Below the pieces are notes generated by a model. That model did not search any database, was not told where the DNA came from, and saw nothing but the letters and a program-made list of their open reading frames with translations. The position numbers and the translations under genes are program-made. Below are positions 30,462-41,154 of a stretch of 64,000 nt of DNA, in pieces (position 1 is the stretch's first letter; every line of letters starts with the position of its first letter). Location: assembly GCA_030063045.1 (NCBI GenBank), contig JAQSEB010000014.1:372001-436000 (forward strand). The letters run 5' to 3'. Source of the stretch: Pratylenchus scribneri. Lineage: Eukaryota > Nematoda > Chromadorea > Rhabditida > Pratylenchidae.

Positions 30462-31559
30462 ATGTCATCCAATTTTGAAGAATCTCTCCGTGACCTTCGT
30501 AATTTGGTCGAATCCAATCATCTTGCCTTCCAGCGCCATGCACAAACATCTCGCGACTATCGTGAGATGTTTGTGCACGTAGGCGCCCGAATGGAGAGAA
30601 TTGAGACACATTTAGCCAATGTATTCATACCTTTTAATTTTAATATTTTTCCTAATATTTTATAGAACCGTTCTGGACATTTTCATGCGATACAACCGCA
30701 GATATTCACGCGCCATGAGGAGCGCCGACTTCGACGCATTCGAGAACGATTGCAGCAATCGGTTCAGCAGGGTGGCCAGGCGGCACCGAATCCTGCGGCT
30801 GCACCTCAAACGAATGGCCCTTTCCCCACTTCTCCATCATTGTTGGCTGGCACTTCAGCAGCCAATGTTGGCTCTGCACAACCAATGCCTACGGGCTCAA
30901 ATTCAGGGGCGATTCTTGCCGTTGCATTGCTTAGAAAAATGAAAGGGGCAATTGAAAATGGAGGTAATTTTTAGTGGATTTTGTATGAATTTAAAATTGT
31001 TTTGCTATTGTATAGAAATGGTCGGATGCCAAGTTTGTGGTTTTGGATTGGTCCGAGATGTTTGCAGCAATTGCAATGAAAACCGGTTGAGGAATGAACT
31101 TCTGGCCAAGTTAGGATTCATCAATGAGCCGTTGCTCTCGCTCAGCCAAAAATTGAAAGAAGCGGAGGAAAAATTGAAATGTGAGTGAATGATTTTTTTT
31201 TTGCATCTTATTTTCTTTTCTTAGCTTCTGCTGTGGAGGCCGCTGTGAGCGGAATGCGGGAAAATGATGGGGCATCAACATCTGCCGGTAAATAATCGAA
31301 TGAGGGGAAAAATATTATTGAGAATTTTCTTTCAGCAACAACAAATTCAACAGATGAAAAGGTGTGCGGTATTTGTACAATACAGGAAGCGGACACTGTA
31401 TTGCTGGGACCGAATGGCCGCCGCCCCTGTGGCCACGTGGTTTGCTCGGAATGTGCAAAGGCCATTGTACGAATTCGAATTGTGGAGGGGGCCAGAATTG
31501 GTGGAACGTGCCCAACCTGCCGGGCACCAATTACACGATTCCAGAAAATCTTTTTCTAA
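30462..31559 (+). CDS. Coiled-coil, zinc-ribbon and RING-finger protein (putative E3 ubiquitin ligase)
   Basis: Five exons (introns 30621-30665, 30964-31015, 31181-31224, 31288-31335; all GT-AG, phases consistent). Exon 1 is helical (SLRDLRNLVESNHLAFQRHA). Exon 2 has a basic coiled coil, then a Gln/Pro/Ala linker. Exon 3 opens with a two-knuckle zinc ribbon (CQVCGF ... CSNCNE) and a further coiled coil. The last exon is a complete C3HC4 RING: CGICT, CGHVVCSEC, CPTC. RING domains recruit E2 enzymes; viral RING proteins often redirect host ubiquitination. The target is unknown. It is TATA-driven and lies near the right end. Confidence 0.85.
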
Positions 31560-31721
31560 TTTATACCGATAATTTTCTTTGTGGCCATTTTTGCTAATAA
31601 TTTTCTTTTCTTTGTGGCCATTTTTTTTAATATTTAATAATAATGAATAAATTTGACTCATTTCTTAATTCAATTTTTTATTTATATAATTTTAAAAAAA
31701 ATCAGAGCATAAATGGGAAAA

Positions 31722-32084
31722 TTATTGAGTGATAAAATAGATTTGATTTAGTGGAATAGGTTTGTTCTGAATTCGACATTGTCCTTTTGTATGCCTCCTC
31801 TTCCTCTTATTCCTTTTGAGTTTCATCAGTCGACGGCGCATAGAATTTGGTAGCCGCCGTCGACTCGGCGCTTGAGGCGCATTCAACTTCTTTTGAAGTG
31901 GCTCGATTGGGGATGGAGGGCGAATTCGAGGATGGAAGGATTTTTGGCCTAAAGCAGAAGGCATATTCTCTGCTTTATGTTGAGTGGATGAAATTGATGA
32001 ATTTGGAGAAGGAATATTGTCCATTTTTATCATTATTTTTGAAAATAAATTAGCCAATTCTTGCATTTCTTTTTGGATGGACAT
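31722..32084 (-). CDS. Small basic Pro/Ser-rich protein
   Basis: A 120-codon intronless frame. The first 25 residues are helical (MQELANLFSKIMIKMDNI). A Ser/Pro linker follows, then a highly basic block (RRRLPNSMRRRLMKLKRN, KRKRRH). A helix plus a basic tail suggests a nuclear or nucleic-acid-binding protein. It converges on the RING gene. No family is recognised. Confidence 0.45.
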   Translation of the reverse strand: MSIQKEMQELANLFSKIMIKMDNIPSPNSSISSTQHKAENMPSALGQKSFHPRIRPPSPIEPLQKKLNAPQAPSRRRLPNSMRRRLMKLKRNKRKRRHTKGQCRIQNKPIPLNQIYFITQ

Positions 32085-32374
32085 TTTTTAAGAATGAAAT
32101 TTATTTTTGAATTATCCTTTCTTATTAAACCCTAAATAATAAATGAATAAAAGAATGGATGTGAAAAATGAAGAATGAATTTAAGCATACAGTAATACTT
32201 TGTAAAAAAAATGAATTGAGAATTAAATTTCAATTTTAAGATTTAATAAAGCAATGAATAAAGTATAATTCAACACTCAACTAATTTATGCAATCAATCA
32301 ATCGATATTCTCTATTTTAAATCATCTTTATTTTGTTTTATTTTAAATTGTCTAATTCAGATAAAGCAATTAAA

Positions 32375-32899
32375 ATGCCACCACCAAATAGGAAACAACG
32401 TCAAGTTGATGCATCATTGACCAATGCCCGGGCAGCTTTGGATGTCCAACGTGCTCGAAAACGATTGATGGAAATGGCACAATTGAAAGATGGCAAATTG
32501 GATAATTTGGAAGAAGGACTGGAAAGGGCTGGCAAAATCTGGGAGCTGCTTTTTAAAGGTGTCTTCATACAAGGCGAAATGCATGTGCTGATAGGTTTTA
32601 ATTGTTAGAAATTTTATATTAAATTCTAAAAATTAAAAGAATTGATGCCCACCAAGGACAAAGAATACGATTCGGCCTGGGGATATTTGTTGGATGGTCA
32701 CTTGATGCGCCTACATCCAACCATCGAGGATGGCTTGCGCCTCGTCGAAATCGTTTGCCATGAAGCCATCCACGCTGTGGTAGGCATTGAAGAAGGTTAC
32801 GAGAAGGGTCACCAACACGGGCCAATTTACATGGAATGGGTGAAGAAGGTGAAGGAAATTTTGCCAGGAATTGATCCAATGCGAGACATTAAGAAATGA
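32375..32899 (+). CDS. SprT-like zinc metalloprotease, two exons
   Basis: Exon 1 (MPPPNRKQRQVDASLTNARA) is basic and helical. An 81-nt intron (32559-32639) leads to exon 2. Exon 2 carries the zinc motif CHEAIHAVVG followed by GYEKGHQHGPIYMEW. HExxH followed about 16-20 residues later by GH...(F/Y)..W is the pattern of SprT/Spartan proteases. Spartan cleaves DNA-protein crosslinks; several large DNA viruses also carry SprT-like genes. For a protein-primed replicon, a protease acting on DNA-bound protein is an attractive but unproven role. It is the last gene before the right TIR. Confidence 0.75.
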
Positions 32900-33226
32900 A
32901 GGCCATATTTAACACATTATTTTAATTGTTCAAATTATGAATTTGCAATTAATTTAATAAATATATTTTTACAAAAATTTACTTTATTATCTAAAAGAAA
33001 TAATAGAGAAATAATAATGAAAAAATTAGTGTGCAAATAAGAATTAACAAAATTAATCGAAAATTATTTTTTTTCATTTTGATTCCTCCATTTATTTTTC
33101 CGTTAAAGTATAGTAATCCAATTGAGCATTGCTTCAAGGCCATTCGCCTCCATTGCTATTGGTTATATTCCTTCCTTCTCCCTCGTTCTTCCCAATTCCT
33201 TTCCATCATCCATTCGCATAAAATGA

Positions 33227-33525
33227 CGGCAGATGACAGATTGGAGAAATGAAAATGTTGGGGAATAATTATGTGGGAATGGAAATTTTAATTATTTTTA
33301 AATAATTATTATTTTTTCATTTTTATTTTGAAAAATTTAATGGAAGCCATATGGAGAATATGACTTTAATTTAATTTTAATTGTTCCGAAAAATGTAATT
33401 AAAATTCTGTGAAATCCCATGGGAAATTTGGATTGAATTTAATTATTTTTATTAATTTATTTTTTAAATTTAAAATATCTTCCCACGAGAAAAGGGGCCC
33501 ACGAGAATCCCCTTAGATAACTACT
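33227..33525 (-). repeat. Maverick right terminal inverted repeat
   Basis: Inverted partner of 8643-8939, ending CTACT at 33525, directly followed by the duplicated CCTAGC. Confidence 0.95.
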
Positions 33526-33673
33526 CCTAGCCTCATCGATTCCTCTTAAAAATAAAGTGGACCAATGTAAATGAAATATGAAAATGAAGAATGAATGTGT
33601 ATTTTTTATTTTTGTAGTATTGACTACATGACTACAAACTATTGTTTTTAAATTGGCAGGCTGGGACTGGGAC

Positions 33674-34870
33674 CAGGGGTGGGGTCGAAATTTCGATTTT
33701 CGATTTCGATCGTCGAAATTTCGATGTTTTAGTTTCGATTCGATTTCGATTTCGAAAAGCGCCGAGTTTCGAAAAAATTTCGAAAAAGGCAAAGGGGGGA
33801 CCCTTTGCTAGTTTCAATCAAAAATTTGGTAAATTTTTTGAAACGAATTCCTTTTTTTTACTTTCAATTTTCTTCTTTATCAATTATATTTTATTCTTCT
33901 TCTCTTTGATTGGCATAATTCTAAATCCTATATCAAATAAATTCTTTCGGATTAATATTTAATTCCTAAATCAATAAATTTTACATTGTTTTTTTGTTTT
34001 TTAAGAATAAGGAAATGAAAGAACATGGTAAAGATTCTTGGTGGTATTATTTTGATAGAATTGGCAAAACAACAAAAGCCCAGTGCAAAGTGCCAACATG
34101 CAAAAAAAGTTATTGATCAAGGCCCAACAAAAGCAACAACCAAATTAGAATGTCATTTGAAAAATTATCATAAAACGCTTTATGAACAACGAGAAAAAGC
34201 CAAAAAAGAAGTCGAACAACGAAAACAGGCACAACAAAACAAATTGTCTTTCAACCGGAAAATATCAGAAATGATTCAAGGTTAATTTTAAGCATTCGGA
34301 TGGATCGCGAACATCAGAGCAATCTGATCAATCAATTCAAGATGAGTTTGGTACGGCTGTCCAGGTTCGCATTCAACCTTTTTTTGAAACAGAAAATTAT
34401 TTTCCAATAGGAACTTGACAAATATTTGCGTGGGCGAAGAACCGATTCAAAAGTGAACCTATCGGCTTGGTGGAATGAAAATCAGGCGGAATTTCCATTT
34501 CTTTATCAACTCTATGAAAAATACCATTCGGCACCAGTTGGCAGCGTCGAAAGTGAACGTGTATTCATTTCTGCCCGCTTTATTGTCAATGATTTGCGCC
34601 AAAGTTTGACACCAGAAAATTTGAAAAAGCTTCTTTTCCTTCACCAAAATGTGCCACTTTATAATTTTAAATTTTGATGCATGAATATTAAATAATTTTT
34701 TGAAATATGATTGAATATAATTTTTGGATAAAAATTTCACCTTTTGTATTTTTTGAATTTTTTTTTTCAATTTTTAAAGGATTTTAAAATTTTTTTTGAA
34801 AAATTTCGATTTTCGATTTCGATTATCGAAATTTCGACGTTTTAGTTTCGTTTCGATTTCGATTTTGGCA
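33674..34870 (+). mobile_element. Decayed hAT transposon
   Basis: The left end CAGGGGTGGGG resembles a hAT terminus. Inside, a BED zinc-finger-like region (WWYYFDRIG, CKVPTC, then CHLKNYH) is split between two frames near 34110. A C-terminal hAT dimerisation domain (VGSVESERVFISARF, NDLRQSLTPENLKKLLFLHQ) lies at 34426-34677. TCGAAATTTCGAT-type palindromic blocks occur near both edges (33685-33780, 34800-34860) as direct repeats. The catalytic middle is missing and no matching right end is seen. It is an inactive relic. Confidence 0.75.
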
Positions 34871-35187
34871 AAAAATGCGATGGCCCAAAGCTCCAAACTG
34901 TGCCAACACCATTGTCCGAAAAGAAAATCTTAAAAAATAAAAATATAAATGAAAATTAATTAAATTAAAAAATAATATTCACTGGTTGAACAATGAAATT
35001 TATGCAAATTGCCAAAATATCGGTGATGCAAGTTTGGAGCAAAATTCGGCTATAAATGAGCATTTCTTGCTGGGTATGCCGGATGACCATCCAAATTGCC
35101 ATTAAATTGAACAAAAAACCAAAAAATGTTACGAAAATGGTATTGGCCGCATTAATTTCCGAAATCATTGGAAAATTGATTAAATAG
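34870..35187 (-). pseudogene. Serpentine chemoreceptor fragment (srd/str-like)
   Basis: One exon (34983-35187) encodes TM1-TM2 of a nematode 7TM receptor: FFGFLFNLMAIWMVI, then QEMLIYSRILLQTCITDIL. A second exon continues with SDNGVGTVWSFGPSHF and runs straight into the hAT right edge near 34870. No later TM segments are found beyond the transposon or the Maverick. The receptor gene therefore appears truncated. The class assignment rests on the YSRILL...TD pattern. Confidence 0.6.
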
Positions 35188-36433
35188 CCTTAAAAATAAT
35201 AAGAGACATATATTTTTTGTTCTACTATACAAATTTTCACATCCGCCGGATTATTCTAAAAATATCTTTTTCTCCTTTGATCTTTTGCTTATTTTTTGAG
35301 CCTAATTTAATCCACTTGATCTCACCTCCTAATGAGACCAAAAAATGTGAGAAAGGATTTATTAATTTATTAGGAAATGGAGTGAATAAATTTAAAAATA
35401 AAAATATGAAATAATAATAAATATATGAAAGTTTAAAGGAATGTTTTATTCGATTTTCGGCACAATATCTAAACAATGTATTTTCTGTGGGAAAATAAAT
35501 TTTTGAATATTATTTTTTAATTTATAGAGTCTAGAAGTATTTACTAAATTTTATAAACAAAATCAATCGAATATTTTATTATAATTTGTAAAATATTGGT
35601 AAAAGAAAGGAAAAGAAATTAATTTTTATAGCGAAAAAAATATTCAAAATAATAAAATTTTAAAAGATTAAAAATGATTCCATTATTTATTGGAGTCCAA
35701 TTAGGCAGGAAATGCAGAGAAATGCAACAAAATTGACAATTCCGGCAGATTTAATTGGGATCAAGCATGGCTCTATTGGACCAAAATTGAATTTATGATG
35801 GATTAAAAAAATTCAATGGCCGGAATAAAATTTAATTAAAAGAGAATTTATAAAATATTTAATTTTTTTTTTATTAATTTAATCTCTAAAAATTTGAGCC
35901 CACTTTATGGAGGTTTTACAAATAATTTTTAACAAATTTGGAATAATAAATGAACATGTTAAATTTTTCACATGAATTCCAACAATCATTGATAAATTAG
36001 TCGCTTTTTTAGGCAAATATGATGGACGGAATTGGAAAATCTAATCTCCAAAAATTGTTAAGTTAAGACAATTTCCGTTTTTAATTTTTACCTTCACTCC
36101 CTTAAATTCAAAAATGAACAAAAAATATTTATGGAAATCATCGGTACGTAAAAATTTAATAAGGAATATTTTTATCTTTTTTTGCCAAAATTAAATAGAA
36201 TAAATTATTTAATTGGTTGATCAAATTTGGTAATGCAAAAATATACCAAAATGATGATATATTTTTTATTTGTTGCGATATTAATAGGTTTTATTTCATA
36301 AAATTAATAAAAAAAATAGAGAAAAAATTTATACAAAATTAAATGAAATGAAATATTATTTGGGTTTTTCTCACACAAATTTTCGGTGATTTAAATGATT
36401 TCTTTGGAAATTATTTCTGAAAATGAATAAAAT
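35188..36433. other. AT-rich stretch without a supported gene
   Basis: Short frames only, with no domain and no clear exon chain. Perhaps decayed receptor exons; I see nothing I can support. Confidence 0.45.
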
Positions 36434-36998
36434 TCATAAAAAAATAAAGAATTTTACATGGCCTCCAGAATTATATGCAAAAGCGCCGAATAGACGAACG
36501 GCAACACAAAAACCGCATCCAACCCTCAAAGCGCAGACTGGGCCATCCCATTTTGTGATGCACTAAACAAATAAAATAAAAAATTAATTAAATTAATTAT
36601 CTATTTTTGTACCAAGCATTGGCAGAATATTTCATCGCAATATGCTTGGCCCATTTTTGCGGAATAGCATGAATCATGTTGAAGGCAACAATTATTTATT
36701 GAATCTTAAATAAATGCCAAAATATTTAATATTATATTAATATCCAGCTTAATGTTGTTGGACAAAGTGGAGTGGCCACTTGGCAGGCCATTTGTTCGGT
36801 CAATGAAAGGGTGAATGGCGAATCCGTGGCCCCACAACTCCATTTAAATTTAAAGTCCAATCCACATTTTTGTTGAATTCCTTTTAAATATTTATTTAAA
36901 TTAATTTGAATATTTTTACTTTGAACGAAATATCCAATTGTTTGTTGGGAAATGAGAAGAAAATAATTAAAAATGAGTAAATATTTTTTGAGGAACAT
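36434..36998 (-). CDS. Secreted phospholipase A2-like protein
   Basis: Three exons. Exon 1 has a signal peptide (MFLKKYLLIFNYFLLI) and KFKWSCGATDSPFTLSLTEQ. Exon 2 has the PLA2 active-site core NNCCLQHDSCY followed by YCDEIFCQCL. Exon 3 adds VCALRVGCGFCVAVRLFGAF. The His-Asp pair and cysteine spacing match the nematode secreted PLA2-like family, which hydrolyses phospholipids or has lost activity; no Gly-rich calcium loop is obvious. The first intron would use a GC donor (A|GCTGGA). The second uses GT-AG. Whether it is enzymatically active is uncertain. Confidence 0.7.
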
Positions 36999-38565
36999 TC
37001 AAATTCAGAATTTAGGAAATAAATTCAAAATTTAAGCCACAATTGATTGTCCAATTTTGCGCCAAAATTGTCCATTCCAGCCGGCCATCCACGTCCTTTT
37101 CTCCTCTATTGAATTTGACCAAAACAGGATGGAGGGGGGATGGGCAATTCATTCACAAAAATTGTTTGCTAATCCGGCTTATTTTTGGCAGAAGAATACA
37201 GTGGGGGAGGCTGGACATTGGAATTGGTCAGCAGAATATTGGTGACAGCCGGAATTTATATTGAGAAACTATGCAATAAAATTAATATGTACAAAAACAT
37301 TAATTGACCAATGATCACTCCAATAATTCAATAATTATTATTTTATTAGCAGAACATATTACAATAATTTTACATCATTTGATTTATTAAATTGATGTTA
37401 AACTGATCCAATGAACTATTAAAATCATCAATCAAATTCGGATCCGAAACAATCGAAGACAAAAACAATTATTGGATGCTAGCTAAAAATTTGGAAATTA
37501 ATTTTATTGGCCAATAAAAATAATATATTTACCTAATTGTGACTAGGAATTGGTTTAGCATTTCGAAAATAATTGATCAAAGCCTCAAAGGACATTTTTG
37601 GATAACGAAAGCCAGAATGAGAACCGGCAAAAGGAGAAATATGGAATACAAAGCAATAAGGCATGTTCCAGCCAACCACATTTTATCAAGCTAAAATTAT
37701 TAAAATATTTATTTATTTATTTATTTAATATTAATAATCGAATTTATTCTGATATTTAGGTTGGGGTGATTGATGCCTGAAGGAGAATGGGAAAGAGTCA
37801 ATTATGTCTTAGGTGATATTCACATTCTACAGTGTGAATTAATTTTTTGAATGTAGAATTTGACAATTTTTAAGGAAACTAAATTTTTGGTTAAAAATTC
37901 AATTTGAAGAACATTTTTATACGGAAATTTACTGTCAATATTTTGAAATTGAATTCAGCGGATTCATCGGATGCAAAAAAGGAAGTAATTTTGGAAAATT
38001 GTCGTTCATTGAATGAATGTGCTCTCCGGGGAGGACAATTCATCGAATTGATTGCTTTTCCCAATCTTCCCCCGTGCGTATTTTCACAACTAAAAATGAC
38101 AACTGCTCATGCGCAAATTCTACTCTGCCATTGCAGACTGCACTGCTGCATTCCCTTGTCTTTCCATAGAGCTCTGACCATTCATTGTTTCCTCTTCTCA
38201 ATTCTCATCCACGCATGAATCCGATGTAATAAAACGAGTGTTGCGCGGCTGGTTTGTTTGGGTTCATCTTTTTATTTGGAAACCGGCAGTCGACGAACCA
38301 TAAATATATTCAATATAAAATTTAGAAAATGATTGATTGGAATTGGGGCGACGAAAATAAAAAGTGCAAAAAAATGTTTTAATATGAATTATGGACTAAA
38401 CACTAAATATGGATAAAAATTAATTCCTTTGAAATAAATCTAATCAAAAACATATTTTCCGCTCTGGCATCAACTCCACAATAGATAAAGAGCGGAGCAA
38501 ATGCGGTCATGTTCACTATAATGCAAATAAAAATATTTAAATTTATAAATCAGAACCTGGAGATT
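36999..38565. other. Intergenic region with possible exon fragments
   Basis: A hydrophobic minus-strand stretch near 37580-37690 (TCLIALYSIFLLLPVLILA) preceded by a TTTTAG acceptor may be an exon of an unknown membrane protein. Open plus frames at 37043-37264 and 37904-38218 have no recognisable domain. I cannot assemble a gene here. Confidence 0.35.
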
Positions 38566-40481
38566 AAAATCTGAACAGGCGGAATTAATAAAATCAGAAC
38601 AGGCGGAATTATTGAAAATCAGAACAGGCGGAATTATTAAAATCAGAAGAGGCGGAATTATTAAAATCAGAACAGGCGGAATTATTAAAAATCAGAACAG
38701 GCGGAATTATTAAAAATCAGAACAGGCGGAATTATTAAAATCAGAACAGGCGGAATTATTAAAATCAGAACAGGCGGAATTATTAAAATCAGAAACAGGC
38801 GGAATTATTAAAATCAGAACAGGCGGAATTATTAAAATCAGAAAAGGCGGAATTATTAAAATCAGAACAGGCGGAATTATTAAAATCAGAACAGGCGGAA
38901 TTATTAAAATCAGAACAGGCGGGATTATTAAAATCAGAACAGGCGGAATTATTAAAATCAGAACAGGCGGAATTATTAAAATCAGAACAGGCGGTAAAAT
39001 CAGAACAGGCGGAATTATTAAAATCAGAATAGGCGGAATTATTAAAATCAGAACAGGCGGAATTATTAAAATCAGAACAGGCGGAATTATTAAAATCAGA
39101 ACAGGCGGAATTATTAAAATCAGAACAGGCGGAATTATTAAAATCAGAACAGGCGGAATTATTAAAATCAGAACAGGCGGAATTATTAAAATCAGAACAG
39201 GCGGAATTATTAAAATCAGAACAGGCGGAATTATTAAAATCAGAACAGGCGGAATTATTAAAATCAGAACAGGCGGAATTATTAAAATCAGAACAGGCGG
39301 GATTATTAAAATCAGAACAGGCGGAATTATTAAAATCAGAACAGGCGGAATTATTAAAATCAGAACAGGCGGTAAAATCAGAACAGGCGGAATTATTAAA
39401 ATCAGAATAGGCGGAATTATTAAAATCAGAACAGACGGAATTATTAAAATCAGAACAGGCGAAATTATTAAAATCAGAACAGGCGGAATTATTAAAATCA
39501 GAACAGGCGGAATTATTAAAATCAGAATAGGAGGAATTATTAAAATCAGAACAGGCGGAATTATTAAAATCAGAACAGGCGGGATTATTAAAATCAGAAC
39601 AGGCGGAATTATTAAAATCAGAACAGGCGGAATTATTAAAATCAGAACAGGCGATAAAATCAGAACAGGCGGAATTATTAAAATCAGAATAGGCGGGATT
39701 ATTAAAATCAGAATAGGCGGAATTATTAAAATCAGAACAGGCGGAATTATTAAAATCAGAACAGGCGGAATTATTAAAATCAGAACAGGCGGAATTATTA
39801 AAATCAGAACAGGCGGAATTATTAAAATCAGAACAGGCGGAATTATTAAAATCAGAACAGGCGGAATTATTAAAATCAAAACAGGCGGAATTATTAAAAT
39901 CAGAACAGGCGGGATTATTAAAATCAGAACAGGCGGAATTATTAAAATCAGAACAGGCGGAATTATTAAAATCAGAACAGGCGGAATTATTAAAATCAGA
40001 ACAGGCGGAATTATTAAAATCAGAACAGGCGGGATTATTAAAATCAGAACAGGCGGAATTATTAAAATCAGAACAGGCGGAATTATTAAAATCAGAACAG
40101 GCGGTAAAATCAGAACAGGCGGAATTATTAAAATCAGAATAGGCGGAATTATTAAAATCAGAACAGAGGAATTATTAAAATCAGAACAGGCGAAATTATT
40201 AAAATCAGAACAGGCGGAATTATTAAAATCAGAACAGGCGGAATTATTAAAATCAGAATAGGAGGAATTATTAAAATCAGAACAGGCGGAATTATTAAAA
40301 TCAGAACAGGCGGAATTATTAAAATCAGAACAGGCGGAATTATTAAAATCAGAATAGGAGGAATTATTAAAATCAGAACAGGCGGAATTATTGAAATCAG
40401 AACAGGCGGAATTATTAAAATCAGAATAGGCGGAATTATTAAAATCAGAACAGGTGGAATATTGAAATCAGAACAGGCGGA
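38566..40481 (+). repeat. 24-bp minisatellite array, about 80 copies
   Basis: The unit is GAATTATTAAAATCAGAACAGGCG. Its length is a multiple of three and has no stop in several frames, so long spurious frames appear on both strands. Variants (ATAGG, GGAGG, GGGATT, 12-bp truncated units reading GGCGGTAAAATCAG at about 38990, 39370 and 40103) mark higher-order duplications. The same unit forms arrays at 45035-46430 and, inverted, at 63443-63895. Confidence 0.95.
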
Positions 40482-41154
40482 GCCAAAAACTGATGTCCCC
40501 TATGTTGAAAATCAAGGGAATATAAAATAAGATTTTTCTCTAGCAGCCTATTAAGCAGAAAAGAAAATACTGTAGAAAAGAAATGGAGGGAGACAAATCA
40601 ATATTTCCCAGAAGCAATTTATTGTTTTTCCGTTCTTGTTTCTTTTTGCACTATATAGTTTAGACTGTTTTATAAATACACTTATAATTCATCTCAAACA
40701 AAATCATTGATGAAGATTTTGATATCATTTTAAAGAGCAAAAAATCCTCTGTTCAATCATATCAAAATATTTGCTTAATTTTTCTATAATATAGTATTAT
40801 AAAGTGCAAAGAGGAAAGGGCATCCAACTATTTGCTTGATTGGTCCATATATCGATTTTATCTTTGGCCAATTGTGCCGCTGATTTTGGGGGAAAATTGG
40901 AGGGAAAAGAGAGAGGCAAATGGCCAAAAACAAGAGTGGTGGAAAATGCGCTCAGATGGACTTTGATCCCATCCACCCAGCAGAGCTTCCAGTGCCAAAT
41001 TCCTTGATGGAAATAAACACAATCATAAAGGAAAAATCACAAGGAAAAATCACTTGATAAAGTACAAGAGAGGAAAAATTGATTTAAAAGATGGAATAAT
41101 TCTAATTAATATTCCGTTTTATTTTTATTCATAATTTTTGATTCTTTAAGAAAA
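40482..41154. other. Upstream region of the mucin/ShK gene
   Basis: No gene or repeat is seen; it presumably holds the promoter of the gene at 41155. Confidence 0.4.

Larger units (their letters stand above)
8643..33525. mobile_element. Complete Maverick/Polinton (virus-like DNA transposon)
   Basis: A 24,883-bp element has ~298-bp terminal inverted repeats starting AGTAGTTATC and a 6-bp duplication CCTAGC on each side (8637-8642 and 33526-33531). Six-bp duplications, long TIRs and an AG start are hallmarks of Maverick/Polinton integration. It carries the diagnostic set: family B polymerase, DDE integrase with chromodomain, FtsK/HerA-type ATPase, adenain-like protease, and major and minor capsid proteins, plus about a dozen accessory genes. 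Structural genes are on the plus strand; the polymerase is on the minus strand. The polymerase carries two lesions, so the copy is full length but probably defective. No large envelope glycoprotein or fusogen gene is visible. Confidence 0.97.

Noticed and set aside
33457..33962. Frames overlapping the right TIR and the hAT edge
   Set aside because: They cross an element boundary and consist of palindromic TCGAAATTTCGA sequence.
38710..39879. Long minus frame (389 codons) of LIIPPVLI repeats, and similar frames at 45394-46435 and 63294-63945
   Set aside because: They follow from a 24-bp minisatellite whose unit length is a multiple of three; frames are open on both strands and lack starts, signal peptides or flanking exons.
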